Assembly: GCF_029846715.1 (NCBI RefSeq)
Contig: NZ_JARVWW010000026.1
Location: 1 to 64,000, forward strand
Length of the DNA stretch: 64,000 bases
From: Bradyrhizobium nivariense
GTDB taxonomy: Bacteria > Pseudomonadota > Alphaproteobacteria > Rhizobiales > Xanthobacteraceae
Direction of reading: 5' to 3'
In this document: positions 42,852 to 53,935 of the stretch, in pieces
Layout of the letters: each line of letters opens with the position of its first letter
Position numbering within the stretch: position 1 is the first letter of the stretch
The notes under the pieces: model-generated
The model's database searches: none
What the model was told of the DNA's origin: nothing
The model's input: only the letters and a program-made list of their open reading frames with translations
Translations under genes and position numbers: made by a program

Positions 42852-43071
42852 AGCCAGGCCTCAGGAAATCTTGGGGTAGCGCATGGGAATTTTTGGCTCG
42901 CGAATTGCTGCGGCTCGATTGTGGCTGTGGCGGCGCGGTTAGAAAGCTTCTATAAGCCCGGAACTACTTGATGCAGCAACTCAACCTGCCCCTGCAAGCG
43001 ACTCAGCCGGAATCGCTGACGGTGTTAAAATACCCCTTGCCGGGTATAACTAACAATTGGGATTTTCCTAC

Positions 43072-45792
<2,721 letters not shown>

Positions 45793-45841
45793 GCGCGAAT
45801 TTGTGAACGGTGGCTCACTGCGAAGTGAGTAGGAGGTTGAA

Positions 45842-45873
45842 CGAAGGCGGCCTATCAAAAGGCCGCCTTCGCG
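45842..45873 (+). terminator. Probable terminator hairpin after acnA
   Basis: GAAGGCGGCCT / AGGCCGCCTTC is a perfect 11-bp stem with an ATCAAA loop. It lies 50 bp after the acnA stop. The run after it (GCGCGTTT) has few T, so it may depend on Rho or act mainly to stabilise the 3' end. Confidence 0.6.
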
Positions 45874-46023
45874 CGTTTGCGGCAGGCTTCAGATGGGCCC
45901 GTCCGGCAGAGAACCTCGCCTTGGAGGTTACTTGACGGTCAAATATGCGACGTCCGTAAGACTACGGTGATCATCCGGCGGTAAGAATTCCCTTCTCACG
46001 AGCAATGGTGTGCGACGTTCGAC

Positions 46024-46815
46024 ATGACAACAATGACGGCTTCTCATCTGGTTTCGCGCAACGTGATCTCAAGGTGGTCCGGTGCCCTCTGGTCGGGAGC
46101 ACTTGGTATCTGCGCGATCGTCGCCGTCATTCGTCCTGCCGAGGCTGATCCCCGCGCCGTTGTCGAATTGTTTACCTCGCAGGGCTGCTCCTCCTGCCCG
46201 CCGGCCGACAAGATCATCGGCGACCTCTCCAGCGATCCCTCGATCATCGCGCTGAGCATGCCGATCGACTATTGGGATTATCTCGGCTGGAAGGACACAT
46301 TGGCCGATTCGCGCTTCTCTGCACGGCAGCGTGCCTATTCGCGCATGCGTGGCGACCGCGAGGTCTACACGCCGCAGGTCGTGGTCAACGGCTCCACGCA
46401 TGTCGTCGGCAGCGACCGCACCGGCATCGAAAGCGCGATCGGCAGGACCGACAATGGTACGGGCGCGATGAGCGTGCCGGTGACGATGTCGCTCGCGGGC
46501 AAGCAGATCAACGTCTCGGTGGCCGCAAGCAAGGAGCCGGCAGTCTCGCACGGCGAGGTCTGGATCTGCTCGATTGCGAAATCGGTGCCGATCGCGATCA
46601 GCCGCGGCGAAAATCGCGGACAGCAGGTGATCTATCACAACGTGGTGCGCAACTTGCTCAAGGTCGGCGACTGGACCGGCCGTCCGGAAAGCTGGACGGT
46701 GCCGCTCGAGAACCTCACGCGTGACGGCGTCGACGGCGCGGTGGTCTATGTCCAGGACGGCAGCCGCGAGAAGCCGGGCCCGATGCTGGGCGCCGCGTAT
46801 ACGTCGCTGCACTGA
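46024..46815 (+). CDS. DUF1223 thioredoxin-fold secreted protein
   Basis: A 263-residue protein of the DUF1223 family. It has an N-terminal signal-like segment (IVAVIRPAEA near residue 35) and a thioredoxin-like domain with ELFTSQGCSSCPPADKI, in which Cys-Ser-Ser-Cys resembles a redox site. YWDYLGWKDTLADSRFSARQ and RMRGDREVYTPQVVVNG are also typical. The biological role is unknown; a periplasmic thiol redox function is a reasonable guess. It stands alone. Confidence 0.88.
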   Translation: MTTMTASHLVSRNVISRWSGALWSGALGICAIVAVIRPAEADPRAVVELFTSQGCSSCPPADKIIGDLSSDPSIIALSMPIDYWDYLGWKDTLADSRFSARQRAYSRMRGDREVYTPQVVVNGSTHVVGSDRTGIESAIGRTDNGTGAMSVPVTMSLAGKQINVSVAASKEPAVSHGEVWICSIAKSVPIAISRGENRGQQVIYHNVVRNLLKVGDWTGRPESWTVPLENLTRDGVDGAVVYVQDGSREKPGPMLGAAYTSLH

Positions 46816-46845
46816 TTCGATTCTCTCACTAGCGTCGTACTATCT

Positions 46846-46967
46846 CTCACTCCTCATGGTGAGGAGCGCGCCTTCGCGCGCGTCTCGAACCATGCAGGCC
46901 CCGCTGATGCAGCTCGGGCCTCGATCCTTCGAGACGCCGCGAAGGCGCGGCTCCTCAGGATGAGGAG
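46846..46967. repeat. Paired palindromic repeat, family F, second copy
   Basis: CTCATGGTGAGGAGCGCGCC, TTCGCGCGCGTCTCGAACCAT on the left and ATCCTTCGAGACGCCGCGAA, GGCGCGGCTCCTCAGGATGAG on the right. The same GAGGAGC...GTCTCGAA design as at 36804, but with both arms complete. Confidence 0.88.
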
Positions 46968-47043
46968 AGGGGTTCTGGCGCGGATGTCTGGTGAGCTATT
47001 CGTCGAGCCAGAAACATCCCGGCACAAACAAAACACAAACAAA

Positions 47044-47215
47044 AAAGGACCAACTTGCGTTGGCCCTCCTTGTCGTGCGAACAGACCCGATCCTGACGAC
47101 CCCGGGGGGCTGGGGGCTGAGGAATCCGGAACCGAAAGGACCGGGTCAACGCACACAGGTCTTTTCGCAGCGCAGGGCGGCAGTCGCTTGGCGGAAAAGC
47201 GGCGACACTATGATT
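47044..47215 (-). ncRNA. Candidate small RNA ending in an intrinsic terminator
   Basis: On the minus strand, GGGCCAACGCAAGTTGGTCC followed by TTTTTTG is a near-perfect intrinsic terminator: an 8-bp stem (one G:T pair), a GCAA tetraloop, and six T. No gene on that strand lies within several hundred bp upstream, so it must end an unannotated transcript. Just upstream, GTGTGCGTTGACCCGGTCC can pair with GGATCGGGTCTGTTCGCAC in a long imperfect rod, and GTCGC...GCGAC can form another hairpin at the putative 5' end. The 5' end is not defined; I set it near 47215. The family is unknown to me. Confidence 0.45.
47045..47070 (-). terminator. Strong orphan intrinsic terminator
   Basis: Stem GGGCCAAC / GTTGGTCC, loop GCAA, then TTTTTTGTTTGTG on the minus strand. 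On the plus strand there would be no T-run, so its direction is clear. No annotated minus-strand gene precedes it. Confidence 0.8.
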
Positions 47216-47415
47216 CCTGCTAACGATCCCGTGACGGTTTGCCGCGACAGAGTTCCACCGCTGCGTGTGTCCGGACGCACACCGGATTTCCATGCGTCCT
47301 TTCAACGGCCCCTTGCGGTGGGGAACAGTTGGCGCAATCATGCAACTGTCATGATCCGCGGTTCCGGGGACAGTCTTCGCGGGCGCGGTCATGCTGATGC
47401 GACAGGAGGCGCTCC

Positions 47416-47784
47416 ATGAGTCTGTCGGAGGATGCCGATCCCAGCGAACAGCGCGCGGCGGTGCGTCCTGCCGCTGCGAATGCGCAACTGAGCCGGGTGA
47501 CGTTCAACCGGCTCGAGCTGCACCGTATTCTCAATCTGTACGGCCGCATGGTCGCCGACGGCGAGTGGCGCGACTATGCCATCGACTTCCTGAGAGACCG
47601 CGCCGTGTTCTCGGTCTATCGCCGCGCCTCGGAAGTGCCGATCTATCGCATCGAGAAAGATCCGCGCCTCGCGCGCAAGCAGGGCATGTACAGCGTGATC
47701 TCGGCGACGGGTCTGATCCTGCGCCGCGGCCACGAACTCGAGCGCGTGCTGCTGGTAGTCGACCGCAAGCTGGCAGTGGTGTAG
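47416..47784 (+). CDS. DUF2794 domain protein
   Basis: A 122-residue cytoplasmic protein of the alphaproteobacterial DUF2794 family, function unknown. The conserved part begins at RVTFNRLELHRILNLYGRMV near residue 27, followed by DGEWRDYAIDFLRDRAVFSV, YRIEKDPRLARKQGMYSVIS and RRGHELERVLLVV. Length fits the family. GGAGGCGCTCC precedes the ATG. It is a single gene with a family D repeat downstream. Confidence 0.9.
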   Translation: MSLSEDADPSEQRAAVRPAAANAQLSRVTFNRLELHRILNLYGRMVADGEWRDYAIDFLRDRAVFSVYRRASEVPIYRIEKDPRLARKQGMYSVISATGLILRRGHELERVLLVVDRKLAVV

Positions 47785-47794
47785 CAGCGATCCA

Positions 47795-47871
47795 GTAGCC
47801 CGGATAAGCGTAGCGACATCCGGGTCTTTGCTTGCAGCGTTCCCGGGTATCGCTTCGCTCACCCGGGCTAC
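47795..47871. repeat. Palindromic repeat, family D, second copy
   Basis: GTAGCCCGGATAAGCGTAGC and GCTTCGCTCACCCGGGCTAC form the arms around CATCCGGGTCTTTGCTTGC and GCGTTCCCGGGTATC. It lies between the convergent DUF2794 and GNAT genes. Confidence 0.88.
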
Positions 47872-47876
47872 AGGTC

Positions 47877-48407
47877 TTAGTTCCCCGGCACCGTGCTCGC
47901 GCCCTCGCCGAGGTCGCGCTGCATCATCACCGTGTCCAGCCAGCGGCCGAATTTCAGCCCGACGCTGGGATGCGTGCCGATCATCCTGAACCCGCCCTTG
48001 GTGTGGACGCCGATCGAGCCGGCATTGGCGGAATCGCCGATCACCGCGATCATCTGGCGAAAGCCGCGCGCCTCGCATTCGCTGACCAGACGCTCCAGCA
48101 GCAGAAGCCCGACGCCGCGGCGGTGGAAGGACGGGTCGAGATAGATCGAGTTCTCGACCGTGAAGCGATAGGCCGGCCGCGGCCGGTAGGCGCCGGCATA
48201 GGCATAGCCGGCCACACGGCCGTCGAGGATGGCGACGAAATAGGGATAGCCCCCGTCGACCAGCGCGCGGTAGCGGCGCGTCATTTCAGCTAGGTCCGGC
48301 GGCTCCAGCTCGAACGTCGCGGTGCCCTCGCGGACAGCCTGCTGGTAGATGGCGGTGATGGCGGGAAGATCGGCCTCGAGGGCGGGTCTGATTTCAGGTG
48401 CGGACAT
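47877..48407 (-). CDS. GNAT N-acetyltransferase (phosphinothricin acetyltransferase-like)
   Basis: A 176-residue acetyl-CoA-dependent transferase. IRPALEADLPAITAIYQQAV at the start, VAGYAYAGAYRPRPAYRFTVE, and the acetyl-CoA motif DPSFHRRGVGLLLLERLV match the PAT/bar-like subgroup, which acetylates amino-acid analogues such as phosphinothricin or methionine sulfoximine. The exact substrate is not proven. The start at 48407 (MSAPEIRPA) is chosen because the upstream extension has no conserved features. It ends at a family D repeat. Confidence 0.9.
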   Translation of the reverse strand: MSAPEIRPALEADLPAITAIYQQAVREGTATFELEPPDLAEMTRRYRALVDGGYPYFVAILDGRVAGYAYAGAYRPRPAYRFTVENSIYLDPSFHRRGVGLLLLERLVSECEARGFRQMIAVIGDSANAGSIGVHTKGGFRMIGTHPSVGLKFGRWLDTVMMQRDLGEGASTVPGN

Positions 48408-48501
48408 GGAAGCGAGATTAGAGCCTTCCGGGGACGGCTGGGAAGAGACAACGGCTTCTCGGCGTCGTCTTTGCGAGAGCAGCAGCCTCCATCTTCTCGC
48501 T

Positions 48502-48620
48502 GTCATGCCCCGCGTAGGCGGGGCATCCAGTACTCCGAGACAGCGCGGCTAGAACGGAGCCGCTGCGGCGTACCGGATCGCCCGCCCCAGTGCGCAAGTG
48601 CGCACAAGGCGGGCGACGAC
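48502..48620. repeat. Paired palindromic repeat, family A, with nested mini-palindrome
   Basis: The left arm is GTCATGCCCCGCGTAGGCGG then GGCATCCAGTACTCC. The right arm is GGCGTACCGGATCGCCCGCC, then the insert CAGTGCGCAAGTGCGCACAA, then GGCGGGCGACGAC. The insert is a small palindrome at the hairpin apex, like the TAGTGCGC...GCAC insert of the 31.4-kb repeat, which belongs to another family. Confidence 0.85.
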
Positions 48621-48650
48621 AGCGGCGGGTGCTGCGACGTCCAGCCCCAA

Positions 48651-48684
48651 ACGAAAAACCCCGGCCTCTCGGCCGGGGTTCGTG
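48651..48684 (-). terminator. Intrinsic terminator after the Bax-inhibitor gene
   Basis: On the minus strand, AACCCCGGCC, GAGA, GGCCGGGGTT and TTTCG: a 10-bp perfect stem with a short loop and a T-run. It begins about 22 bp after the stop codon. Confidence 0.88.
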
Positions 48685-48705
48685 TCCGTTCTCTCAGGCT
48701 AACGC

Positions 48706-49509
48706 TTAGTCGCGCTGGCCGAGGAGCTGCAGCAGCAGCGTGAACAGGTTGATGAAGTTCAAGTACAGCGACAGCGCACCGGTGATGGCCGCACGCTCCG
48801 CGACGTCACCGCCGGCCGAGGCGTAGCCGTAGATGTAGTCGTTCTTCAGCCGCTGGGTGTCCCAGGCGGTAAGGCCCGCGAACACCAGCACGCCGACCAC
48901 CGACACGACGAACTGCAGCACCGAGCTTGCCAGGAACAGGTTCACCAGGCTCGCGATGATGATGCCGATCAGGCCCATGAACAGGAACGAGCCCATTCCG
49001 GTCAGGTCACGCTTGGTGGTGTAGCCATAGAGGCTGAGCGCGCCGAAGGTCGCCGCGGTGATGAAGAACACCCGCACGATCGAGGTGTGCGTGAACACCA
49101 GGAAGATCGAGGACAGCGAGATGCCCATCAGTGCCGCGAACACCCAGAACAGGATCTGGGCGGTCGAAGGAGCGAGGCGATTGATGCCTGCCGAGATCAC
49201 GAACACCATCGCGAGCGGCGCAAACATGAAGAGCCACTTCAGCGGGCCAAGGTACATCGCACTGCCGAACGGCGTCAGATAGATCGCCTTCGCGCCGGTA
49301 CCTATCCGAATCGCGTCGGCGGCAGAAGGGTCGGCTACTGACGCCATGTAGACGCCGAGCGCGGCCAGGCCGGTGATGGCGAGGCCAACGCTCATATAGT
49401 TGTAGATGCGCAGCATGTAGGCGCGCAGGCCGGCATCGACCGTCGCGGCGTCAACACGCCCGGCGGCCCTGCCGAAAGGAGAAGCGTAGTTACGGTCTAG
49501 GTCCGACAT
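48706..49509 (-). CDS. Bax inhibitor-1/YccA family membrane protein
   Basis: A 267-residue protein with seven membrane helices of the BI-1 family, which includes YccA, a regulator of FtsH, and YetJ, a calcium channel. MSVGLAITGLAALGVY in helix 1, the YGYTTKRDLTGMGSFLFMGL loop and LTAWDTQRLKNDY with its conserved aspartate are present. Which of the family functions applies cannot be told. It is a single gene with its own terminator. Confidence 0.94.
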   Translation of the reverse strand: MSDLDRNYASPFGRAAGRVDAATVDAGLRAYMLRIYNYMSVGLAITGLAALGVYMASVADPSAADAIRIGTGAKAIYLTPFGSAMYLGPLKWLFMFAPLAMVFVISAGINRLAPSTAQILFWVFAALMGISLSSIFLVFTHTSIVRVFFITAATFGALSLYGYTTKRDLTGMGSFLFMGLIGIIIASLVNLFLASSVLQFVVSVVGVLVFAGLTAWDTQRLKNDYIYGYASAGGDVAERAAITGALSLYLNFINLFTLLLQLLGQRD

Positions 49510-49780
49510 GGTCGAATTCCCGTTGGTTGGCCCGGTCCGGCATGAGGGTCGCCATGCCGCCGGTTCGTCAAATTCTATCTCGGATACCGGTGTGTGCCGA
49601 CATTAAATTTGGCTCACAATCCGGGCTCCGAACCCATTCGATATGTGGGAAACTAACACATCCGCTGCAACGGTCCACGCGCGGCCGAATGTCGCCCTCA
49701 GCCACAATCCTGACGAGCGGACGTGGTTAATCGCAGGAATCGTGCGATTCCGCTACCGCGCGGCGACCCGCTACCATTTG

Positions 49781-52351
49781 TCACAAATTCCGCAACACCG
49801 TGGCGGGCTTTTTGTTCAACGCCAGGAGCGTGCCGGCGAGCCCGAGGCCGACCGTGACGACCAGGGCGGCCGCGACCACGCCGGCCGCGCTGCCGGCCTG
49901 CCAGACGAAGCTCAGCGTCATCAGCCGCGTCACGATCATCCAGGCCGCGATGCTGCCGGCGAAAACGCCGAACACCGCCGTGGCCAGCCCGATCAGGAGG
50001 TATTCGAGCGCATAGGCGCCGAGCAGCCGTAGCCGGGTCGCGCCCAGGGTCTTGAGGATCACCGCATCGTAGACCCGGTGGCGATGGCCGGCGGCGAGTG
50101 CCCCGCCGAGCACCAGGATCGCCGAGATCAGGGTCACGGCGCTGGCGCCGCGGATCGCCAACGCAAGGTTGGTCACGACCGAACCGACCGTCTCCATCAC
50201 CTCGCGCACGCGCACGCTCGTGACCATCGGATAGGCGTCGGCGACCTGCTTGATGATCTGGCCGTCACCCGCCGCATCGCCGCCCGCTTCCGTCAGCGTC
50301 GCGATGTGGGTATGCGGCGCGCCCTTGAACGCGTTCGGCGAGAACATCAGGACGAAATTGATGCCGAGGCCCTGCCAGTCGATGGTGCGCAAATTGCTGA
50401 TCTTCGCCGGGATGTCGCGGCCGAGGATATTGACGACGACCTCGTCACCGAGCTTGAGGCCGAGCCCGTCCGCGATCTTCTTCTCCATCGAAACCAGCGG
50501 CGGGCCGGAATAATCGGCGCTCCACCACTCGCCCTCGACCACCTTGGAGCCTTTCGGCAGATCGGCGGTATAGGTCAGGCCACGGTCGCTCTGCAGCACC
50601 CACTCGGAATCGGTGCTGGGCTTGAGCTCCTCGGCGCGGAGGCCACGGGCTCCGACGATGCGCCCGCGCAGCATCGGCACGTCCTCGACCTTCGCGCCAG
50701 GGGCGATCTGACGCAGATAGGAGTCGAACTGCTCGGCCTGCGTGCTCGGAATATCGATGAAGAAGAACGATGGCGCGTGCTCGGGCAATGCCGCCAGGAA
50801 CTGCCGGCGCAGATTGCCGTCGATCTGGGTAATGGTGACGAGCACCGCGAGTCCGAGCCCGAGCGACAGCACGACCGAGGGCGTCAGCGCGCCCGGCCGG
50901 TGGATGTTGGCAATCGCGAGTCGCAGCATCGGCAACCGCGTGCGCGGCAGCCGCCGTGCGATCGTCATCAGCAGGGCGGCAATGCCGCGCAGCAGGGCGA
51001 ATACGACGACGGAGGAGGCCACGAACACCGCGGCGATGCGCTTGTCGAAGGACAGCCCGATCACGACCGCGATGAGCAGCGTGATCACGACGGCCATGAA
51101 AACGAGGTAGCTCCAGCGTGGCCGGTGCCATTCGGAGCTGACGGTGTCGCGGAACAGCGCGGCCACCGGCACGTCGTGCACCCGCCCGAGCGGCCACAGG
51201 CCGAAGGCAAGCGCGGTGAGAAGCCCGTAGACGAACGACAGTGCGAGCTCGTCGACGTGCACCGCCGCCACCACCGGCAGCGGCAGCAGCTTGCCGAACA
51301 GGCCGACGATGGCGAAGGGCATGGCGGCACCGAGCGCAAGGCCGATCACCGAGCCGATCGCTGCGAGCAGGAGAACCTGCGCGAGATAGATGCCGAACAC
51401 GTCGCGCCCCGTGGCGCCGACGGCCTTGAAGGCCGCGATCACCTCGAGCTTGTGGTCGATATGGGCCTTGACGGCATTGGCGACGCCGACGCCGCCCACC
51501 AGCAGCGCGGCGAGGCCGACCAGCGTCAAAAACTGCGTGAAGCGATTGATGTTGCGCTCGAGCTGCGGCGAGGCATTGGAGCGGCTGCGGACCTCCCAGC
51601 CGGCCTGCGGCGCGGCGTTGCGCGCGTCCGTGATGAAGGCTTCGGTGGCGCGCTCGCTGTTGGCGGTATCGGGCAATTTCACCCGGTAGACCCAGCGCAC
51701 CAGGCTGCCGGGCTGGATCAGGCCGGTGGCGCGCAGGCCCGCCTCGCTGATCAGGAAGCGCGGGCCGAAGCCGATGCCGCCGGCGAGCTTGTCGGGCTCG
51801 GCTTCGACGGCGCTGCGGATCTGGAACGTCGCTGACCCGATGGTGACGCGATCGCCGGTCTTCAGCGAGAGCCGCGCCAGCAACGTCGGATCGGCGGCGG
51901 CGCCGAACGCGCCGTCGCGCTCCGCGAGCAGATCGGACATCGGCAGTGGTGGCGCGAGCGTCAATTGGCCGAGCATCGGATAGGCGTCGTCGACCGCCTT
52001 CATTTCGACCAGCGCCAGCTTGCCCTCCGCCGACCGCGCCATGCCGCGCAGTGTGGCGGCGCTCGAGACGGTGCCGCGCGAACGCAGGAAGGCGATTTCC
52101 TCCGGCTTCGCCTCGCGCTGAAACAAGACGAACGACACGTCGCCGCCGAGCAGCGTACGGCCCTCGCGGGCGAGGCCGTCGCTCAGGCTGGCCGACACCG
52201 AGCCGACACCGGCGATGGCCATCACGCCGAGCGCGATGCAGGCAATGAAGACGTAGAAGCCGCGCAGGCCGCCACGCAATTCGCGCAGCGCGTAGCGCAG
52301 CGACAGCGCGACGCCGTTGGGCTTCGCGAACGGTTCGGCAGCAGTGCTCAT
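49781..52351 (-). CDS. ABC transporter permease, FtsX/YbbP-like
   Basis: An 856-residue protein with about ten membrane helices and two FtsX/MacB-like repeats. A large periplasmic loop spans about residues 45-260 (LIEMK, RVTIGSATFQI, FGPRFLISEAGL), then helices, and a second half of the same type with ITQIDGNLRRQFLAALPEHAP. The size and the neighbouring genes fit YbbP-like permeases, predicted to move lipids or envelope compounds; the substrate is unknown. Its start overlaps the ATPase gene's 3' end by 4 bp. Confidence 0.93.
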   Translation of the reverse strand: MSTAAEPFAKPNGVALSLRYALRELRGGLRGFYVFIACIALGVMAIAGVGSVSASLSDGLAREGRTLLGGDVSFVLFQREAKPEEIAFLRSRGTVSSAATLRGMARSAEGKLALVEMKAVDDAYPMLGQLTLAPPLPMSDLLAERDGAFGAAADPTLLARLSLKTGDRVTIGSATFQIRSAVEAEPDKLAGGIGFGPRFLISEAGLRATGLIQPGSLVRWVYRVKLPDTANSERATEAFITDARNAAPQAGWEVRSRSNASPQLERNINRFTQFLTLVGLAALLVGGVGVANAVKAHIDHKLEVIAAFKAVGATGRDVFGIYLAQVLLLAAIGSVIGLALGAAMPFAIVGLFGKLLPLPVVAAVHVDELALSFVYGLLTALAFGLWPLGRVHDVPVAALFRDTVSSEWHRPRWSYLVFMAVVITLLIAVVIGLSFDKRIAAVFVASSVVVFALLRGIAALLMTIARRLPRTRLPMLRLAIANIHRPGALTPSVVLSLGLGLAVLVTITQIDGNLRRQFLAALPEHAPSFFFIDIPSTQAEQFDSYLRQIAPGAKVEDVPMLRGRIVGARGLRAEELKPSTDSEWVLQSDRGLTYTADLPKGSKVVEGEWWSADYSGPPLVSMEKKIADGLGLKLGDEVVVNILGRDIPAKISNLRTIDWQGLGINFVLMFSPNAFKGAPHTHIATLTEAGGDAAGDGQIIKQVADAYPMVTSVRVREVMETVGSVVTNLALAIRGASAVTLISAILVLGGALAAGHRHRVYDAVILKTLGATRLRLLGAYALEYLLIGLATAVFGVFAGSIAAWMIVTRLMTLSFVWQAGSAAGVVAAALVVTVGLGLAGTLLALNKKPATVLRNL

Positions 52352-53070
52352 ACCGGCGCCGACTGCGTGTCGATGCGCCCGGAGCGCAGGCGGATCACGC
52401 GATCGCAGCGATGCGCGAGCGAGGAATCGTGCGTGACCAGCACCAGCGTCATGCCGCGCTCGGCATGCTTGCTGAACAGGAGATCGACGATCTGCTTGCC
52501 GGTGGCTTCGTCGAGATTGCCGGTCGGCTCGTCGGCAACGAGGATCGCGGGATCGGGCGCCAGCGCGCGCGCGAGCGCGACGCGCTGCTGCTCGCCGCCG
52601 GAGAGCTGCGTCGGATAATGATGCAGACGGTCGCCGAGCCCGACCGATTGCAGCTCCTGCGCCGCGCGCTTTGCGGCGTCCGGATTGCCCGCGAGTTCGA
52701 GCGGCACGGCGACGTTCTCCAGCGCGGTCATCGTCGGGATCAAATGGAAGGACTGGAAGACGATGCCGACCTGGCGGCCGCGGAAGCGGGCCAGCGCGTC
52801 CTCGTCGAGGGCATTGAAAGGCGTGCCGCCGACCACCACCTCTCCGCTATCAGGACGCTCCAGCCCCGCCATCACCATCAGCAGCGTGGATTTGCCCGAG
52901 CCTGACGGGCCGATCAGGCCGATCGTCTCGCTACGGCCGACGCGCAAGCTGATATCCTTGAGAATGTGAACGCGTGCCGCGCCCGTACCCAATGACAGAT
53001 TGACGTTGGAGATGGCGATGGTGTCCGCCGAACTGTCGGCGAGCGAAGAGGAATAGATGCGAGTGTCCAT
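52348..53070 (-). CDS. ABC transporter ATPase, YbbA/LolD-like
   Basis: A 240-residue ATPase of the MacB/LolD/YbbA type. Walker A is GPSGSGKSTLLMV near residue 50, the signature LSGGEQQRVALARALA near residue 155, and Walker B LVADEPTGNLDEATG. It is coupled to the FtsX-like permease (ATGA overlap). The ATG at 53070 shares bases with the ATG of the divergent arylesterase gene, the same gene arrangement as E. coli ybbA-ybbP facing tesA. Confidence 0.93.
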   Translation of the reverse strand: MDTRIYSSSLADSSADTIAISNVNLSLGTGAARVHILKDISLRVGRSETIGLIGPSGSGKSTLLMVMAGLERPDSGEVVVGGTPFNALDEDALARFRGRQVGIVFQSFHLIPTMTALENVAVPLELAGNPDAAKRAAQELQSVGLGDRLHHYPTQLSGGEQQRVALARALAPDPAILVADEPTGNLDEATGKQIVDLLFSKHAERGMTLVLVTHDSSLAHRCDRVIRLRSGRIDTQSAPV

Positions 53071-53761
53071 GGTCCGGTCATATGGCAACTCCGTACGCGC
53101 GGTCGAGAGGCGTTACGGATTGTTCATGCACATAGCCGTGTTGATGTTCGCTTTGATGACGGTCGCAAATCCGGCCTGGGCGGAAGCGGCAAAACCGGTC
53201 AAGCTTGTCGTTCTGGGCGATTCCCTGAGCGCCGGCCTCGGTCTCCCAGCTCAGGAAGCATTTCCCACAAAACTTCAAAAAGCCTTGCATGCCAAAGGCA
53301 TAGTCATCGACATGACCAATGCCGGGGTGTCCGGCGACACCTCGTCCGGCGGCCGCGACAGGCTCGACTGGTCGGTCCCTGACGGAACCGATGGCGTCAT
53401 CATCGAGCTTGGCGCCAACGACGCGCTGCGCGGCATTGATCCCGATCTGACCCGCGCCGCGCTGACCGACATCGTCCAGCGCCTCAAGGCGCGCAAGATC
53501 GCGGTGATGCTGTGCGGCATGCTGGCGCCGCCGAATTACGGCGCGGATTATGCCGCGCGCTTCAATTCGATTTATCCGGATCTGGCGAAAAAATTCGACG
53601 TGCCGCTCTATTCGTTTTTTCTCGACGGTGTTGCAGCGGACGCCAAGCTCAACCAGGCCGACGGCATTCATCCGACCGCGCCCGGCGTCGACATCATCGT
53701 CGGCAACATCATGCCCACCGTGGAGGCATTTCTGCGCAACATAAGCGAGCAACCGCATTGA
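53069..53761 (+). CDS. tesA: Arylesterase/TesA-type SGNH hydrolase
   Basis: A 230-residue periplasmic esterase/thioesterase of the SGNH family. The catalytic Ser is in VLGDSLSAGLGLP, then VSGDTSSGGRDRL, the block III motif ELGANDALRGID, and the Asp/His pair in DGIHPTAPG. The signal peptide is HIAVLMFALMTVANPAWAEA. The start is uncertain: ATG at 53057, 53069 or 53126 are all in frame. The 53126 start would give a compact signal peptide directly. It is divergent from the YbbA-like gene, as in E. coli. Confidence 0.9.
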   Translation: MVRSYGNSVRAVERRYGLFMHIAVLMFALMTVANPAWAEAAKPVKLVVLGDSLSAGLGLPAQEAFPTKLQKALHAKGIVIDMTNAGVSGDTSSGGRDRLDWSVPDGTDGVIIELGANDALRGIDPDLTRAALTDIVQRLKARKIAVMLCGMLAPPNYGADYAARFNSIYPDLAKKFDVPLYSFFLDGVAADAKLNQADGIHPTAPGVDIIVGNIMPTVEAFLRNISEQPH

Positions 53762-53935
53762 AAAGCAGGCAGCGCCGACCGTAATTCCCAGGGTTTTACC
53801 GGGGTGGCCCGCAGCGTGCTTCGCAGAGTCACACAACTGCGATAGGAATCAGGGTACCGGTGATTCGTCACCGGCTCTAAAATTTGGATATGATCTTTCC
53901 CAAGGATCATGCCCAAGCATCGGGAGTGCGAAACG

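Larger units (their letters stand above)
46816..47415. other. 600-bp intergenic region with repeat and candidate small RNA
   Basis: Largest gap in the window. It holds a family F repeat (46846-46967) and a strong minus-strand terminator with a foldable stretch upstream (47044-47215, separate entries). The right part (47216-47415) includes the leader of the DUF2794 gene. I find no convincing protein on either strand: the open frames present are Arg/Pro/Ser-rich and lack domain character. Confidence 0.6.

Noticed and set aside
47101..47160. Signal recognition particle 4.5S RNA in the 46.8-47.4 kb gap
   Set aside because: A GGAACCGAAAGGACCGGGTC stretch caught the eye, but the conserved GGAAGnAGC loop of SRP RNA is missing.
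47250..47300. EcfG-type stress promoter on the minus strand near 47.25 kb
   Set aside because: GGAAC is present but no CGTT follows at the required 16-18 bp spacing.
46955..47392. A 145-codon minus-strand ORF in the same gap
   Set aside because: Arg/Pro/Ser/Cys-rich, no ribosome site, and it runs through the strong terminator; better explained by a non-coding RNA.
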